Positions 1 through 6,330 of a stretch of DNA of 6,725 nt are shown piece by piece (within the stretch, counting starts at the first letter, position 1; the number at the start of each line of letters is the position of its first letter). The notes beneath the pieces were generated by a model that did no database searches, had not been told where the DNA came from, and was given only the letters and a program-made list of their open reading frames with translations. The stretch spans positions 1 to 6,725 of the forward strand of contig JAUVXT010000145.1 in assembly GCA_030603465.1 (NCBI GenBank), in the 5' to 3' direction. The stretch is from Deltaproteobacteria bacterium (GTDB lineage Bacteria > Desulfobacterota > Syntrophia > Syntrophales > UBA2210). The position numbers and the translations under genes are program-made.

Positions 1-1
1 C

Positions 2-319
2 AGGGAGATTTTGAATGTTTTGGGTTATAAGGTTTTATCGGCCGGAAGTGGAAAAGAAGCAGTGGAAATTTATGAAAGTAATAAGGATAGTGTTGATTTA
101 ATCATACTGGACATGGTCATGCCCGGGATGGGAGGTGGCGAGACTTATGACAAACTGAAAGAGATCAACCCGGACATCAAGGTTCTCCTTTCAAGTGGAT
201 ACAGCATCAATGGTCAGATAACAAGGGCACTGGAGCGGGGGTGCAAGGCTTTTATACAGAAACCATTTTCTATTAAGGATTTCTCACGAAAGATAAGGGA
301 AGTTTTGGAGGAGAGATAG
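2..319 (+). CDS. Response-regulator receiver domain, C-terminal part (probably the tail of a hybrid sensor histidine kinase), 5' end outside the window
   Basis: The frame is open to the left edge, so the TTG at 11 is not a real start. The visible ~105 residues are the CheY-like receiver fold from helix 1 onward. The phospho-acceptor Asp is residue 37 of the fragment (codon 110-112) in LIILDMVMPGMGG. The conserved Ser/Thr position follows in VLLSSGYS, and the conserved Lys is residue 87 (codon 260-262) in FIQKPF. The acidic pair of strand 1 would lie just outside the window. No output domain follows: the protein ends in IREVLEER and a TAG at 317-319. Receivers of this type (SSGYSINGQ, GCKAFIQKPFS) usually sit at the C-terminus of PAS-containing hybrid kinases in deltaproteobacteria, which is why a hybrid kinase is preferred over a stand-alone regulator. 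Its target is unknown. It runs in the same direction as the polysaccharide gene downstream, but co-regulation is only a guess. Confidence 0.85.
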   Translation, partial: REILNVLGYKVLSAGSGKEAVEIYESNKDSVDLIILDMVMPGMGGGETYDKLKEINPDIKVLLSSGYSINGQITRALERGCKAFIQKPFSIKDFSRKIREVLEER

Positions 320-322
320 GTT

Positions 323-358
323 ATGAGGGTCAGAGGGAATGGCTATCCGTTTTGGTGA
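323..358 (+). CDS. Possible 11-codon leader ORF coupled to the O-antigen ligase gene
   Basis: The ATG at 323 opens a short frame reading MRVRGNGYPFW, closed by TGA at 356-358. A purine-rich GGAGGA at 307-312, inside the end of the receiver gene, lies 10 nt upstream and could serve as its ribosome binding site. The stop overlaps the GTG at 355-357 as GTGA, the usual arrangement for translational coupling. The ligase gene has no good Shine-Dalgarno of its own next to its start, so re-initiation after this ORF would explain its translation. The peptide resembles nothing known to me and may have no function beyond delivering ribosomes. An ORF this short can also arise by chance. Confidence 0.3.
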   Translation: MRVRGNGYPFW

Positions 359-3321
359 AGATTACGAAAAAGCACATGTATAAAAAAATGGTCGCTGTTC
401 TTGTTTTTGTTATAATCTGTTTCGCGGCGATTTTTTTTGGCGGAGTTCATCTGTGGAGCCGGTCAGTTCTTATTCTTTCTGTTTCTGGTTTGTTACTGGC
501 AGGATTATGGCGATGGATAATAGTTAAAGTCAGGATTCCGACGCGTCCTTTTAAAATGATTTGTGATCCCCCTTCCATAGCGGGGATTTTTTTTGTGATA
601 TGGGTGGCCATTCAGGTCATTCCGATCCCTCCAGCAATTCTTCAAGTCCTGTCACCAGAGAGTAATTGCCTGTGGGAATCCACAAGCATTATTGGCGCCA
701 ATCATTCATTCACTATTTCCATCTATCCCTTCATCACTGTCAATAGTCTTATCTTTGCCGCTGCCGTGCTCCTCTTTTACTGGGTTGCCCTTTACGGAAT
801 TGAAAACCGACGACAGATTCAGTGGATTATACTGGGGTTATTGATACTGGGACTGCTTGAAAGTGTCTATGGCCTGTTTCAGCTGGTATCGGGTGAACCA
901 TATATTTTATGGTGGAAAAAGGCTTATTATGTGGATGTCGCAACCGGCACTTTTATTAACAGGAATCACTTAGCCGGGTTTCTTTCAATGTTGGTCTGCC
1001 TGGGGGTTGGGTATATATGGGCTCTGGGACGAGAAGAGAGGCGAATTTCTCGAAAACGATCCTGGTATGACAGGATGGAAGGATTGGGCCGGACGTTTGG
1101 AGCAAAGGGGGTCATTGTTCTCCTGTGTATTGCCGTGATGATTGCGGGGCTGCTTGGGTCGGCATCGAGGGGAGGTGCATTATCTCTCTTAACAGGATTG
1201 ATTTTTATGGCCGGGTTGATCATTACCCGTTTTTTCAGAAACCGGAATGCCTTTGTCCTGGTGTTTATGCTTTCTGTGGTGTGCATGTATGTTGGATATG
1301 TAGCGGCGGATCGGGTACTGGAGCGATTTCAGTATATTGATTCCGGTTTTGAATCAAGACTTGCCATGACCAAAGCGACCTGGGAAATGGGGAAGGATTT
1401 TCCACTGACAGGAATCGGTCTGGGGACTTTTGAGTACGTTTTCCCCGGATATCAGCATACTGAGATGAATAAGCTGGTAGATCATGCCCATAATGACTGG
1501 GTACAGCTTTTCGCCGAGACTGGATGGGCGGGTTTCTTCATTATCGGAGCAGGATTTATCTTTTTTCTGGTTTCTTCCATAGTCCGATGGCGGAGGCGCC
1601 ACGACAGATTCAGCGTGGGAATCGGTCTGGGCGGGATGGGAGCGCTGGTGGCCATTTCCGTCCATTCTTTGAGTGATTTTAATCTTCACATACCGGCCAA
1701 TGCTTTCTTGCTGGCCCTTATCGTTGCGATTACGTATCTTTCCCTTTATTCAAAAAGGCATCGAGGGGAAGAGCGCTTTGACTGTCCTGAACGCCTGCTT
1801 AATATCCCTTTCTGGGTGGGAATCGCAATGGTTGTCATTGTGACTCTGGGAGGGGTTATGGCAGGAAAATATGTTGTCCGGAACTGGCGGGCCGATTTCC
1901 TGGCCCGGTCCTTCAGGAATTCGACAGTACCTTTTGTAAACCCCACAGACCGGCAATTGAAGAAGGCATGGGAATTGGCTCCGGGGAATGCGACATACTG
2001 GTCCTGGATGGCCGACCGGATATTCACTCATCCTGAAAAACAGTCTGAACTCCTGGGAGGAGCAAAGATTGAATCGAAAGATCCCGATATCTATCTCTGG
2101 TCTGAAGGTATTAAGAGGAACCCCACTGCCTGGTGGATCTGGCGGGAACTGGGCTGGGCTGCCTTTGCAAGACAGCGAAAAAATCCTGATTATTATCTTC
2201 CTCTGGCGGTTAAGGCCCTTGAGCAGGCCTCGGAGCTTCGTTCTTATTCTTCCCAGGGGTACCTGGAGGCGGGAATGGTAAGACTTGCATGGTATGCCCG
2301 TTGCAAGAAAGAGAGAGATGATACTGCCTGGAAGGAGAGATTCAGAACCGCTTTGGATCTCAATCCTGTGTTAGCGCCGAAAGTTGCGGATCAACTTGTG
2401 CTTTATCTTGGAGATGATGGGGCGCGAGAAATAGAACGATTGCTTCCTGATGATTCCGGAAGTTACTTTCTGACAGCTTCACATCTTTTAAATCAGGGAT
2501 ATTTTGAGGCAGGGCTGGAGGTCTTAAGGAGAGGAAATATAAGAAAGAAGCGCGAGGTTGAGAAGCTCTGGGGAGTGTTCAAGAAAAACGGAAGGCGGTC
2601 AGGGAAGAAAGATAAACAGATTTTGAGACAAATCCTGAGATTGGATCCGGGTCATCCGGGTGCCCTTTTTGCCCGTGGAGATATGCTGCATGCCCTTAAA
2701 AGCCGGGAACGAAGGGGGGGTGATATAGAATTGCCGAACGGACTGAAAGGCGCTGCATGTGCTCTTCGTGAGTTGAAAAACAGAAAAAAGGACTCTCCGG
2801 TGGACATTGCTTATTTTCTGGGGAGAATCGCCGAGGAAGAGAAACATTCGAAAGTGGCGGTGTCGCAGTATCGGGAAGTATTAAAATTAAATCCTCAATA
2901 TTTTCCCGCATGGATTCATCTTCGATATCTCCTGTTGAGTAATTCGAGGACAGGGGAGGATCAGGCTGAGCTGGAAAATCTTGAGCGGAAGATCAAAATG
3001 TTTGAGATGGATAGAATCGTTCCCGATGCCTGGAAATGGAGTGGAAATTACGACGGGTTGCCTTCATGGAAGGCGCCGTTTCGAGTTGGCCGGCCGGTAA
3101 GGGATATTGATATTTCATTTGCCGGGGACAGGGGGGGAGCATGGAAACTCCTGCTTGACGGGCGATTTATTGAGGCATGGGCCGGGGAAACCTGGAAGGA
3201 AAGCAGGACGGTTGCTATTCCCGCGGGGGAGCATGAGCTGCGTTTGGCATATTACGGCGATGTTTTTCCATGGGAGAAGAAAAAACCGCCTTTTAAATTG
3301 GATGTGGGGTTCAAAAAATGA
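355..3321 (+). CDS. O-antigen ligase/polymerase family membrane protein (Wzy_C) with TPR region and C-terminal carbohydrate-binding-like domain
   Basis: This protein of about 988 residues has roughly 12-13 hydrophobic segments between residues 12 and 507. The family signature H-N-x9-G-x2-G is visible as H379-N380 to G390 and G393, within HAHNDWVQLFAETGW. GTFINRNHLAGF (from residue 198) and GSASRGG (269-274) are further typical blocks. Such proteins act on lipid-linked glycans at the periplasmic face of the inner membrane, either joining polymer to acceptor or polymerising repeat units. Sequence alone does not say which. After the last membrane segment (about 486-506) comes a soluble helical region with TPR-like repeats, clearest near 815-865 (AEEEKHSKVAVSQYREVL). 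The tail (about 905-988) is beta-rich, with KLLLDGRFIEAW and PAGEHELRLAYYGD, resembling CBM60-type xylan-binding modules. GTG 355 was chosen because it overlaps the leader stop; TTG 352 and ATG 376 are alternatives. No strong Shine-Dalgarno precedes any of them. It is longer than usual ligases (about 400-450 residues) because of the tail. Confidence 0.88.
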   Translation: MKITKKHMYKKMVAVLVFVIICFAAIFFGGVHLWSRSVLILSVSGLLLAGLWRWIIVKVRIPTRPFKMICDPPSIAGIFFVIWVAIQVIPIPPAILQVLSPESNCLWESTSIIGANHSFTISIYPFITVNSLIFAAAVLLFYWVALYGIENRRQIQWIILGLLILGLLESVYGLFQLVSGEPYILWWKKAYYVDVATGTFINRNHLAGFLSMLVCLGVGYIWALGREERRISRKRSWYDRMEGLGRTFGAKGVIVLLCIAVMIAGLLGSASRGGALSLLTGLIFMAGLIITRFFRNRNAFVLVFMLSVVCMYVGYVAADRVLERFQYIDSGFESRLAMTKATWEMGKDFPLTGIGLGTFEYVFPGYQHTEMNKLVDHAHNDWVQLFAETGWAGFFIIGAGFIFFLVSSIVRWRRRHDRFSVGIGLGGMGALVAISVHSLSDFNLHIPANAFLLALIVAITYLSLYSKRHRGEERFDCPERLLNIPFWVGIAMVVIVTLGGVMAGKYVVRNWRADFLARSFRNSTVPFVNPTDRQLKKAWELAPGNATYWSWMADRIFTHPEKQSELLGGAKIESKDPDIYLWSEGIKRNPTAWWIWRELGWAAFARQRKNPDYYLPLAVKALEQASELRSYSSQGYLEAGMVRLAWYARCKKERDDTAWKERFRTALDLNPVLAPKVADQLVLYLGDDGAREIERLLPDDSGSYFLTASHLLNQGYFEAGLEVLRRGNIRKKREVEKLWGVFKKNGRRSGKKDKQILRQILRLDPGHPGALFARGDMLHALKSRERRGGDIELPNGLKGAACALRELKNRKKDSPVDIAYFLGRIAEEEKHSKVAVSQYREVLKLNPQYFPAWIHLRYLLLSNSRTGEDQAELENLERKIKMFEMDRIVPDAWKWSGNYDGLPSWKAPFRVGRPVRDIDISFAGDRGGAWKLLLDGRFIEAWAGETWKESRTVAIPAGEHELRLAYYGDVFPWEKKKPPFKLDVGFKK

Positions 3322-3571
3322 TGGATTGCCCCCATGGGTCTGTCCATCGCGATCAAAAGCGAAACGTACCGATGGGAAAGATAGCATCCAACTACACCAA
3401 AAGCCGCCTCGCGGGAAAATATATTGATCTTGAGTTTGAGGGAAAGCGGAGGGGGCACTACGGCAGGCTTTTGGCCTATGTTTTTGTTGATGGCAAAAAT
3501 TTCAACATAGCACTGGTCAGGCAGGGACTGTCTCCGTACTATACCAAGTATGGATCGAGCCGGAAATATGA

Positions 3572-3928
3572 TCAGGAATTCAGTGATGCTGAGCGGTATG
3601 CAAGGAAACACGGGTTAAACATCTGGGGAGATCCCTGTCTTGCCAAAAAATATCTGAGACTGAAGTCAAAGTGGGGACAGAAAAAGGACAGGATCACAGC
3701 AGTCCCGATAACGATACCAATACAGGGGCAATCATGCGTCTTTTCCCATGCATCGTATTTGGCGCGTCTCACGAAATCGGTAAATCCCGGTTTTTCCCCG
3801 GAAACATCTCCCGTTTTGGCCTGTTTGTACAATGCGTATAGACGTAACAGTATATCGTTAGCCGGTCTCTCGGGGAGCGTTTTTACCTCTTGGACGGCCC
3901 TTTCAAATGTTTCATTCAGATCGGACAT
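3572..3928 (-). CDS. Acyl-CoA-binding protein (ACBP), C-terminal helix replaced by unrelated sequence
   Basis: Residues 1-63 are a clear ACBP: MSDLNETFERAV, LLRLYALYKQAKTGD, KPGFTDFVRRAKYDAWEK. ACBPs are small cytosolic four-helix proteins that bind long-chain acyl-CoA and buffer or deliver it. By alignment to bovine ACBP, Y31, Y34, K35 and K57 are the acyl-CoA contacts Tyr28, Tyr31, Lys32 and Lys54. Helix 4 (normally LKG-S-EEA--KYI, with Tyr73) is missing: after K63 (codon at 3740-3742) the frame reads THDCPCIGIVIG and continues antisense to the nuclease remnant until the stop at 3572-3574. The full 118-residue product is therefore chimeric and may not fold. ATG 3928 was chosen over the upstream in-frame start at 3973 because AAGGAGG (3934-3940) lies 5 nt before it. 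The gene starts 1 nt after the AOR stop, so the two are almost certainly co-transcribed and coupled. Confidence 0.75.
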   Translation of the reverse strand: MSDLNETFERAVQEVKTLPERPANDILLRLYALYKQAKTGDVSGEKPGFTDFVRRAKYDAWEKTHDCPCIGIVIGTAVILSFFCPHFDFSLRYFLARQGSPQMFNPCFLAYRSASLNS

Positions 3929-3940
3929 TTCATCCTCCTT
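3929..3940 (-). promoter_or_regulatory. Shine-Dalgarno of the ACBP gene, embedded in the AOR stop region
   Basis: AAGGAGG (3934-3940, - strand) is a near-perfect ribosome binding site, 5 nt before ATG 3928. It lies inside the last AOR codons (the YKGG end) and the AOR TGA (3930-3932) sits in the spacer, so ribosomes finishing AOR are placed to start ACBP. It decides the ACBP start against the longer frame beginning at 3973. Confidence 0.7.
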
Positions 3941-5813
3941 TATAGAGAAGCTCTGCCAATTCGGGCAAATCAAGCTTTATTAACACCCCTTTCTCGGGAA
4001 TTCCCTCGCCGGTGAAGTTTCTCAGTGCGTAATATTCCTTCAGCATGAGGTCCATATCGGGTACGCTTCCCGCTGAAGGGCCTTCTTCCAGAGGGGTCAT
4101 CAGGCGTTTCGGCAACCTGTCGTCGACGTCTCTGGCTCCGAAGAGATTGGAAAGCCCCCGTTGGAGGTACCAGATCCTCTTCCCTATATCTGTCACCTCG
4201 TCGATGGTGTAGTCAAAACCGGTGACATGATTCACTATTTCGACAGCCTGTGAAGCGTTGAGGGGTGAGATGCCGAGATTGCAGAAGACAGCGCAACCGG
4301 TCAGAAAGGTTCCGAAGTCCTGGCAGGCGATGATAAAAGGGGCCTTGCCCATGCTATCCATAGCGATTTGTTCGTCCGCCAATTCCGGTATATCCGGGAA
4401 ATAGAGCCCCCCGCTTTGAATGGGAAAGATGGGACTCTCAGTATGACAGGCGCCCCTGGGAGAGACGGCATAGGCGAGGCCAAAGCTGTGATAACTCCTT
4501 GGATCGTGCATCGCCGCTTCCAAGCCTTTGACAGTTGTGAGAAAATCACTTGCCTTTCCCCCGATCCGGTTGGCGGCCTGTTCGCTTCCCTCGGCAAGTA
4601 TGGCGCCGAATCCCTCACGCTTTCCTATCTTTTCCGTCAATGTTACGATAGCTTCGGCATTTCTCCATGTGAGACTGATGCCGCCGGTGTCCTCTTCCGA
4701 AATAAGCCCCCTTTCGAAACACTCTATGGCAAAGGCGACGGTCGATCCGCAACTGACCGTATCCATGCCGTAACGGTTGCAGATATCGTTTAATTTTCCT
4801 ATCGATTCCATGTCCGAATTGAGACACATGGAGCCGAAGGCGGCCACCGTTTCATATTCAGGACCGGGACCGTTGGGGAATCTGAAGGGGCCTTCCTTTA
4901 CCTCCGCCTCACGCTTGCAGGCGATGCCGCAGCCGTAACAGGTCTTTCGACCGGTGAGTATCTTTTCTTCGTAAGCGAGGGGGCCTATGGCGTCGAAGTC
5001 CTCCCACTCTGTCTGCTGCCAGTTCTTCATGGGAATATCGCCCGATATGATTCCCACGTCCATGTAGGTGACGGTGCCGAAGTTTCTGACGGCTTCGATG
5101 AAGATGCTTTCATCGTAGGCATCTTTTAATTTGTCGTTCAGTGTTTCCAGTCTGTCCGGGTGAGCGATATCTATCCCCCCAGTTCCTCTCACAAAAACAG
5201 CTTTGAGTTTCTTCGAACCCAGGACCGCCCCCATGCCTGCCCGTCCGGCGAAATGGCTCTTATCGTTGGCGATGGAAGCGAATCTTACGAGGTTTTCACC
5301 GGCAGGTCCTATGGCGAAGACCTGAGCCGAGCCATTCGATTTATCGGAAAGATCGGCAATCATCTCGTCGGTTGTGACATATACATCCTTCCCCCAGTAC
5401 TTTTCCGCGCTGCGAAGTTCAACCCTGTCATTTTCTATAAAGAGGTAGGTCGGCTTGGGTGCGGAGCCGGTTATTACGATGCCGTCATAGCCGGCGAATT
5501 TCAGATGGGCGCCGAAATGTCCGCCGATATTTGCGTCCGCCCAGAAACCCGTCAGGGGGGACTTGGTGGCGCACACCCAACGGGCGACGCCGTTTAACTT
5601 TATGCCCGCAAGGGGACCCGTCATGATGACAAAAGGATTGTCCGGGTCCAGTGCGTCGAAGCGGGGATTGTCCTTGATGAGGTCGAAGTAGACGTTCGCC
5701 GCGAAACCTATGCCCCCTATGTTCCTTCGTGCGAAATCGCTATCCAGGGGCGATGTTTCAATGGTATTCGATGTGAGATCGACAGAGAGTATCTTTCCGG
5801 CATATCCGTGCAT
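3930..5813 (-). CDS. Aldehyde:ferredoxin oxidoreductase family protein (tungstopterin, [4Fe-4S])
   Basis: This full-length 627-residue AOR-family enzyme is similar in length to archaeal AOR. Known members oxidise aldehydes to acids, or reduce activated acids, using a W (or Mo) bis-pterin cofactor and ferredoxin. The N-terminal domain starts MHGYAGKILSVDLTS with NIGGIGFAANVYFD, followed by SPLTGFWADANIGGHFGAH and HFAGRAGMGAVLGSKKLKA. The cluster motif CYGCGIAC gives C292, C295 and C299. The fourth ligand is probably C511 or C507, in GCAVFC. The conserved pterin-region block NRYGMDTVSCG lies near residue 350. No signal peptide is seen, so it is probably cytoplasmic. ATG 5813 is supported by AGGAG at 5820-5824, 6 nt upstream. 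The gene sits between an SCP2-like gene (86-nt gap with a hairpin) and ACBP (1-nt gap). Alcohol dehydrogenase upstream and lipid carriers on both sides suggest a hydrophobic or long-chain aldehyde substrate (inference). Related subfamilies handle other substrates, so specificity is open. Confidence 0.93.
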   Translation of the reverse strand: MHGYAGKILSVDLTSNTIETSPLDSDFARRNIGGIGFAANVYFDLIKDNPRFDALDPDNPFVIMTGPLAGIKLNGVARWVCATKSPLTGFWADANIGGHFGAHLKFAGYDGIVITGSAPKPTYLFIENDRVELRSAEKYWGKDVYVTTDEMIADLSDKSNGSAQVFAIGPAGENLVRFASIANDKSHFAGRAGMGAVLGSKKLKAVFVRGTGGIDIAHPDRLETLNDKLKDAYDESIFIEAVRNFGTVTYMDVGIISGDIPMKNWQQTEWEDFDAIGPLAYEEKILTGRKTCYGCGIACKREAEVKEGPFRFPNGPGPEYETVAAFGSMCLNSDMESIGKLNDICNRYGMDTVSCGSTVAFAIECFERGLISEEDTGGISLTWRNAEAIVTLTEKIGKREGFGAILAEGSEQAANRIGGKASDFLTTVKGLEAAMHDPRSYHSFGLAYAVSPRGACHTESPIFPIQSGGLYFPDIPELADEQIAMDSMGKAPFIIACQDFGTFLTGCAVFCNLGISPLNASQAVEIVNHVTGFDYTIDEVTDIGKRIWYLQRGLSNLFGARDVDDRLPKRLMTPLEEGPSAGSVPDMDLMLKEYYALRNFTGEGIPEKGVLIKLDLPELAELLYKGG

Positions 5814-5824
5814 TGAACGCTCCT
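5814..5824 (-). promoter_or_regulatory. Shine-Dalgarno of the AOR gene
   Basis: AGGAG on the - strand (5820-5824) is followed by a 6-nt spacer and ATG at 5813. It fixes the AOR start. A small CCCG/CGGG hairpin (5828-5840, 5-nt loop) lies just upstream and could affect access to the site, but it is too short to call functional. Confidence 0.6.
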
Positions 5825-5854
5825 AACCCCGATAAACGGGATAAGTGTGTTAAC

Positions 5855-5892
5855 GAAATTATTTTCTGCAAGGAAACGCAGAAAATAATTTC
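5855..5892 (-). repeat. Perfect 15-bp intercistronic inverted repeat (hairpin) between the SCP2-like and AOR genes
   Basis: GAAATTATTTTCTGC at 5855-5869 and its exact reverse complement at 5878-5892 flank an 8-nt loop (AAGGAAAC on the + strand). In the transcript it begins 7 nt after the SCP2-like stop and ends about 30 nt before the AOR Shine-Dalgarno. No T-run follows on either strand, so it is not a classical Rho-independent terminator. An mRNA-processing or stabilising hairpin, a partial attenuator, or a protein-binding palindrome would all fit. A GTTAAC palindrome (5849-5854) adjoins it. It lies in the only sizeable gap within the operon. Confidence 0.8.
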
Positions 5893-5899
5893 TAACTTA

Positions 5900-6313
5900 C
5901 TAATAGATATTGTATTCTCCGAAGCCGTATTCCTCCAGATACCTGGGGTACATGGCGTAGGTCGGTTTGATGGCGGGGAGGAGCTTGAGTATCTGGGGAA
6001 TGGGGCCCTTTGCCTTCATCTGCCCACGTGTGAGGGCTGCCGTCAGGTTGACCTTTCCGAACCAGAATTTATGGGCGATATCCGAAGACATCCACATATT
6101 CACCTCCGCCTTCATCTCCGTGTCTCCGGGGATCACCCTTATTTCATCGCCGGAACAATCGACGACGAGAACGACATCGGGGTCGGTATAGGTAAAGCGT
6201 ATTACCAGTTTCGAGGCCAGAAGTTTTTCGGCCACTTCCGGTGTTTCACCAACCAGTCCGAAAAAGCCTCCCAGTACCTTCTCAAATGTTTCGGAATCTT
6301 TAAAAAGTCCCAT
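5900..6313 (-). CDS. SCP2-like sterol/lipid-binding domain protein
   Basis: This 137-residue protein consists of one SCP2-type domain. The strand-rich core contains LVIRFTYTDPDVVLVVDCSGDEIRVIPG. The typical end block ALTRGQMKAKGPIPQILKLLPAIKP falls at about residues 90-115, where the family usually has a G-K-x-K-x-x-G pattern. SCP2 domains hold hydrophobic ligands such as lipids, fatty acids or acyl-CoA in a cavity. In bacteria they are often stand-alone and poorly characterised. No signal peptide or membrane segment is seen. ATG 6313 was chosen because AAAGGAG (6320-6326) lies 6 nt before it; an in-frame TTG at 6334 would overlap the upstream gene and leave that site unused. The gene follows the alcohol dehydrogenase by 17 nt and precedes AOR, which suggests it presents a hydrophobic alcohol, aldehyde or acid to those enzymes (inference). 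Confidence 0.82.
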   Translation of the reverse strand: MGLFKDSETFEKVLGGFFGLVGETPEVAEKLLASKLVIRFTYTDPDVVLVVDCSGDEIRVIPGDTEMKAEVNMWMSSDIAHKFWFGKVNLTAALTRGQMKAKGPIPQILKLLPAIKPTYAMYPRYLEEYGFGEYNIY

Positions 6314-6326
6314 AGTTTTCTCCTTT
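6314..6326 (-). promoter_or_regulatory. Shine-Dalgarno of the SCP2-like gene
   Basis: AAAGGAG (6320-6326, - strand) lies 6 nt before ATG 6313, in the 17-nt gap after the alcohol dehydrogenase stop. It decides the ATG start over the upstream TTG at 6334. Confidence 0.65.
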
Positions 6327-6330
6327 GGCG

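Larger units (their letters stand above)
3318..3983 (+). pseudogene. Thermonuclease (staphylococcal nuclease-like), N-terminally truncated and reading through its 3' end
   Basis: Residues 3-123 (to about 3686) match the C-terminal two thirds of an SNase domain: ASNYTKSRLAGKYIDLEF, then HYGRLLAYVFVDG, NIALVRQGL and ARKHGLNIWGDP. SNases are metal-dependent nucleases cutting DNA and RNA. Against staphylococcal nuclease, D3 aligns with Asp40 and R50 (in HYGR) with Arg87, with identical 47-residue spacing. H6 sits where Glu43 should be. The strands carrying Asp21 and Arg35 are absent, because the ORF starts at the ATGA shared with the ligase stop and the upstream frame is blocked by a TAA at 3294-3296. 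After residue ~123 the frame has no stop and continues for 98 codons antisense to the ACBP gene; that part is not nuclease. Lack of half the active site argues for a dead remnant, although the ATGA overlap could still allow translation. A variant SNase with a real but unrecognised C-terminus is less likely. Confidence 0.65.

Noticed and set aside
966..1689. Two - strand frames (966-1286 and 1354-1689) opposite the ligase gene
   Set aside because: Both lie within the membrane core of the ligase family protein and show no domain of their own.
3687..3740. Bidirectional terminator between the convergent genes
   Set aside because: No stem-loop of convincing length is present; only a short CGATA direct repeat near 3708-3718 was seen.
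3572..3973. Longer ACBP start at 3973
   Set aside because: It would overlap AOR by about 40 nt, adds residues unlike ACBP, and ignores the strong AAGGAGG placed for ATG 3928.
5160..5597. 145-residue + strand frame inside AOR
   Set aside because: Antisense shadow of a strongly conserved AOR region with no family resemblance. The + strand frame at 4368-4793 is rejected for the same reason.
5855..5892. The hairpin as a Rho-independent terminator
   Set aside because: The stem is AT-rich and no T-run follows it on either strand.
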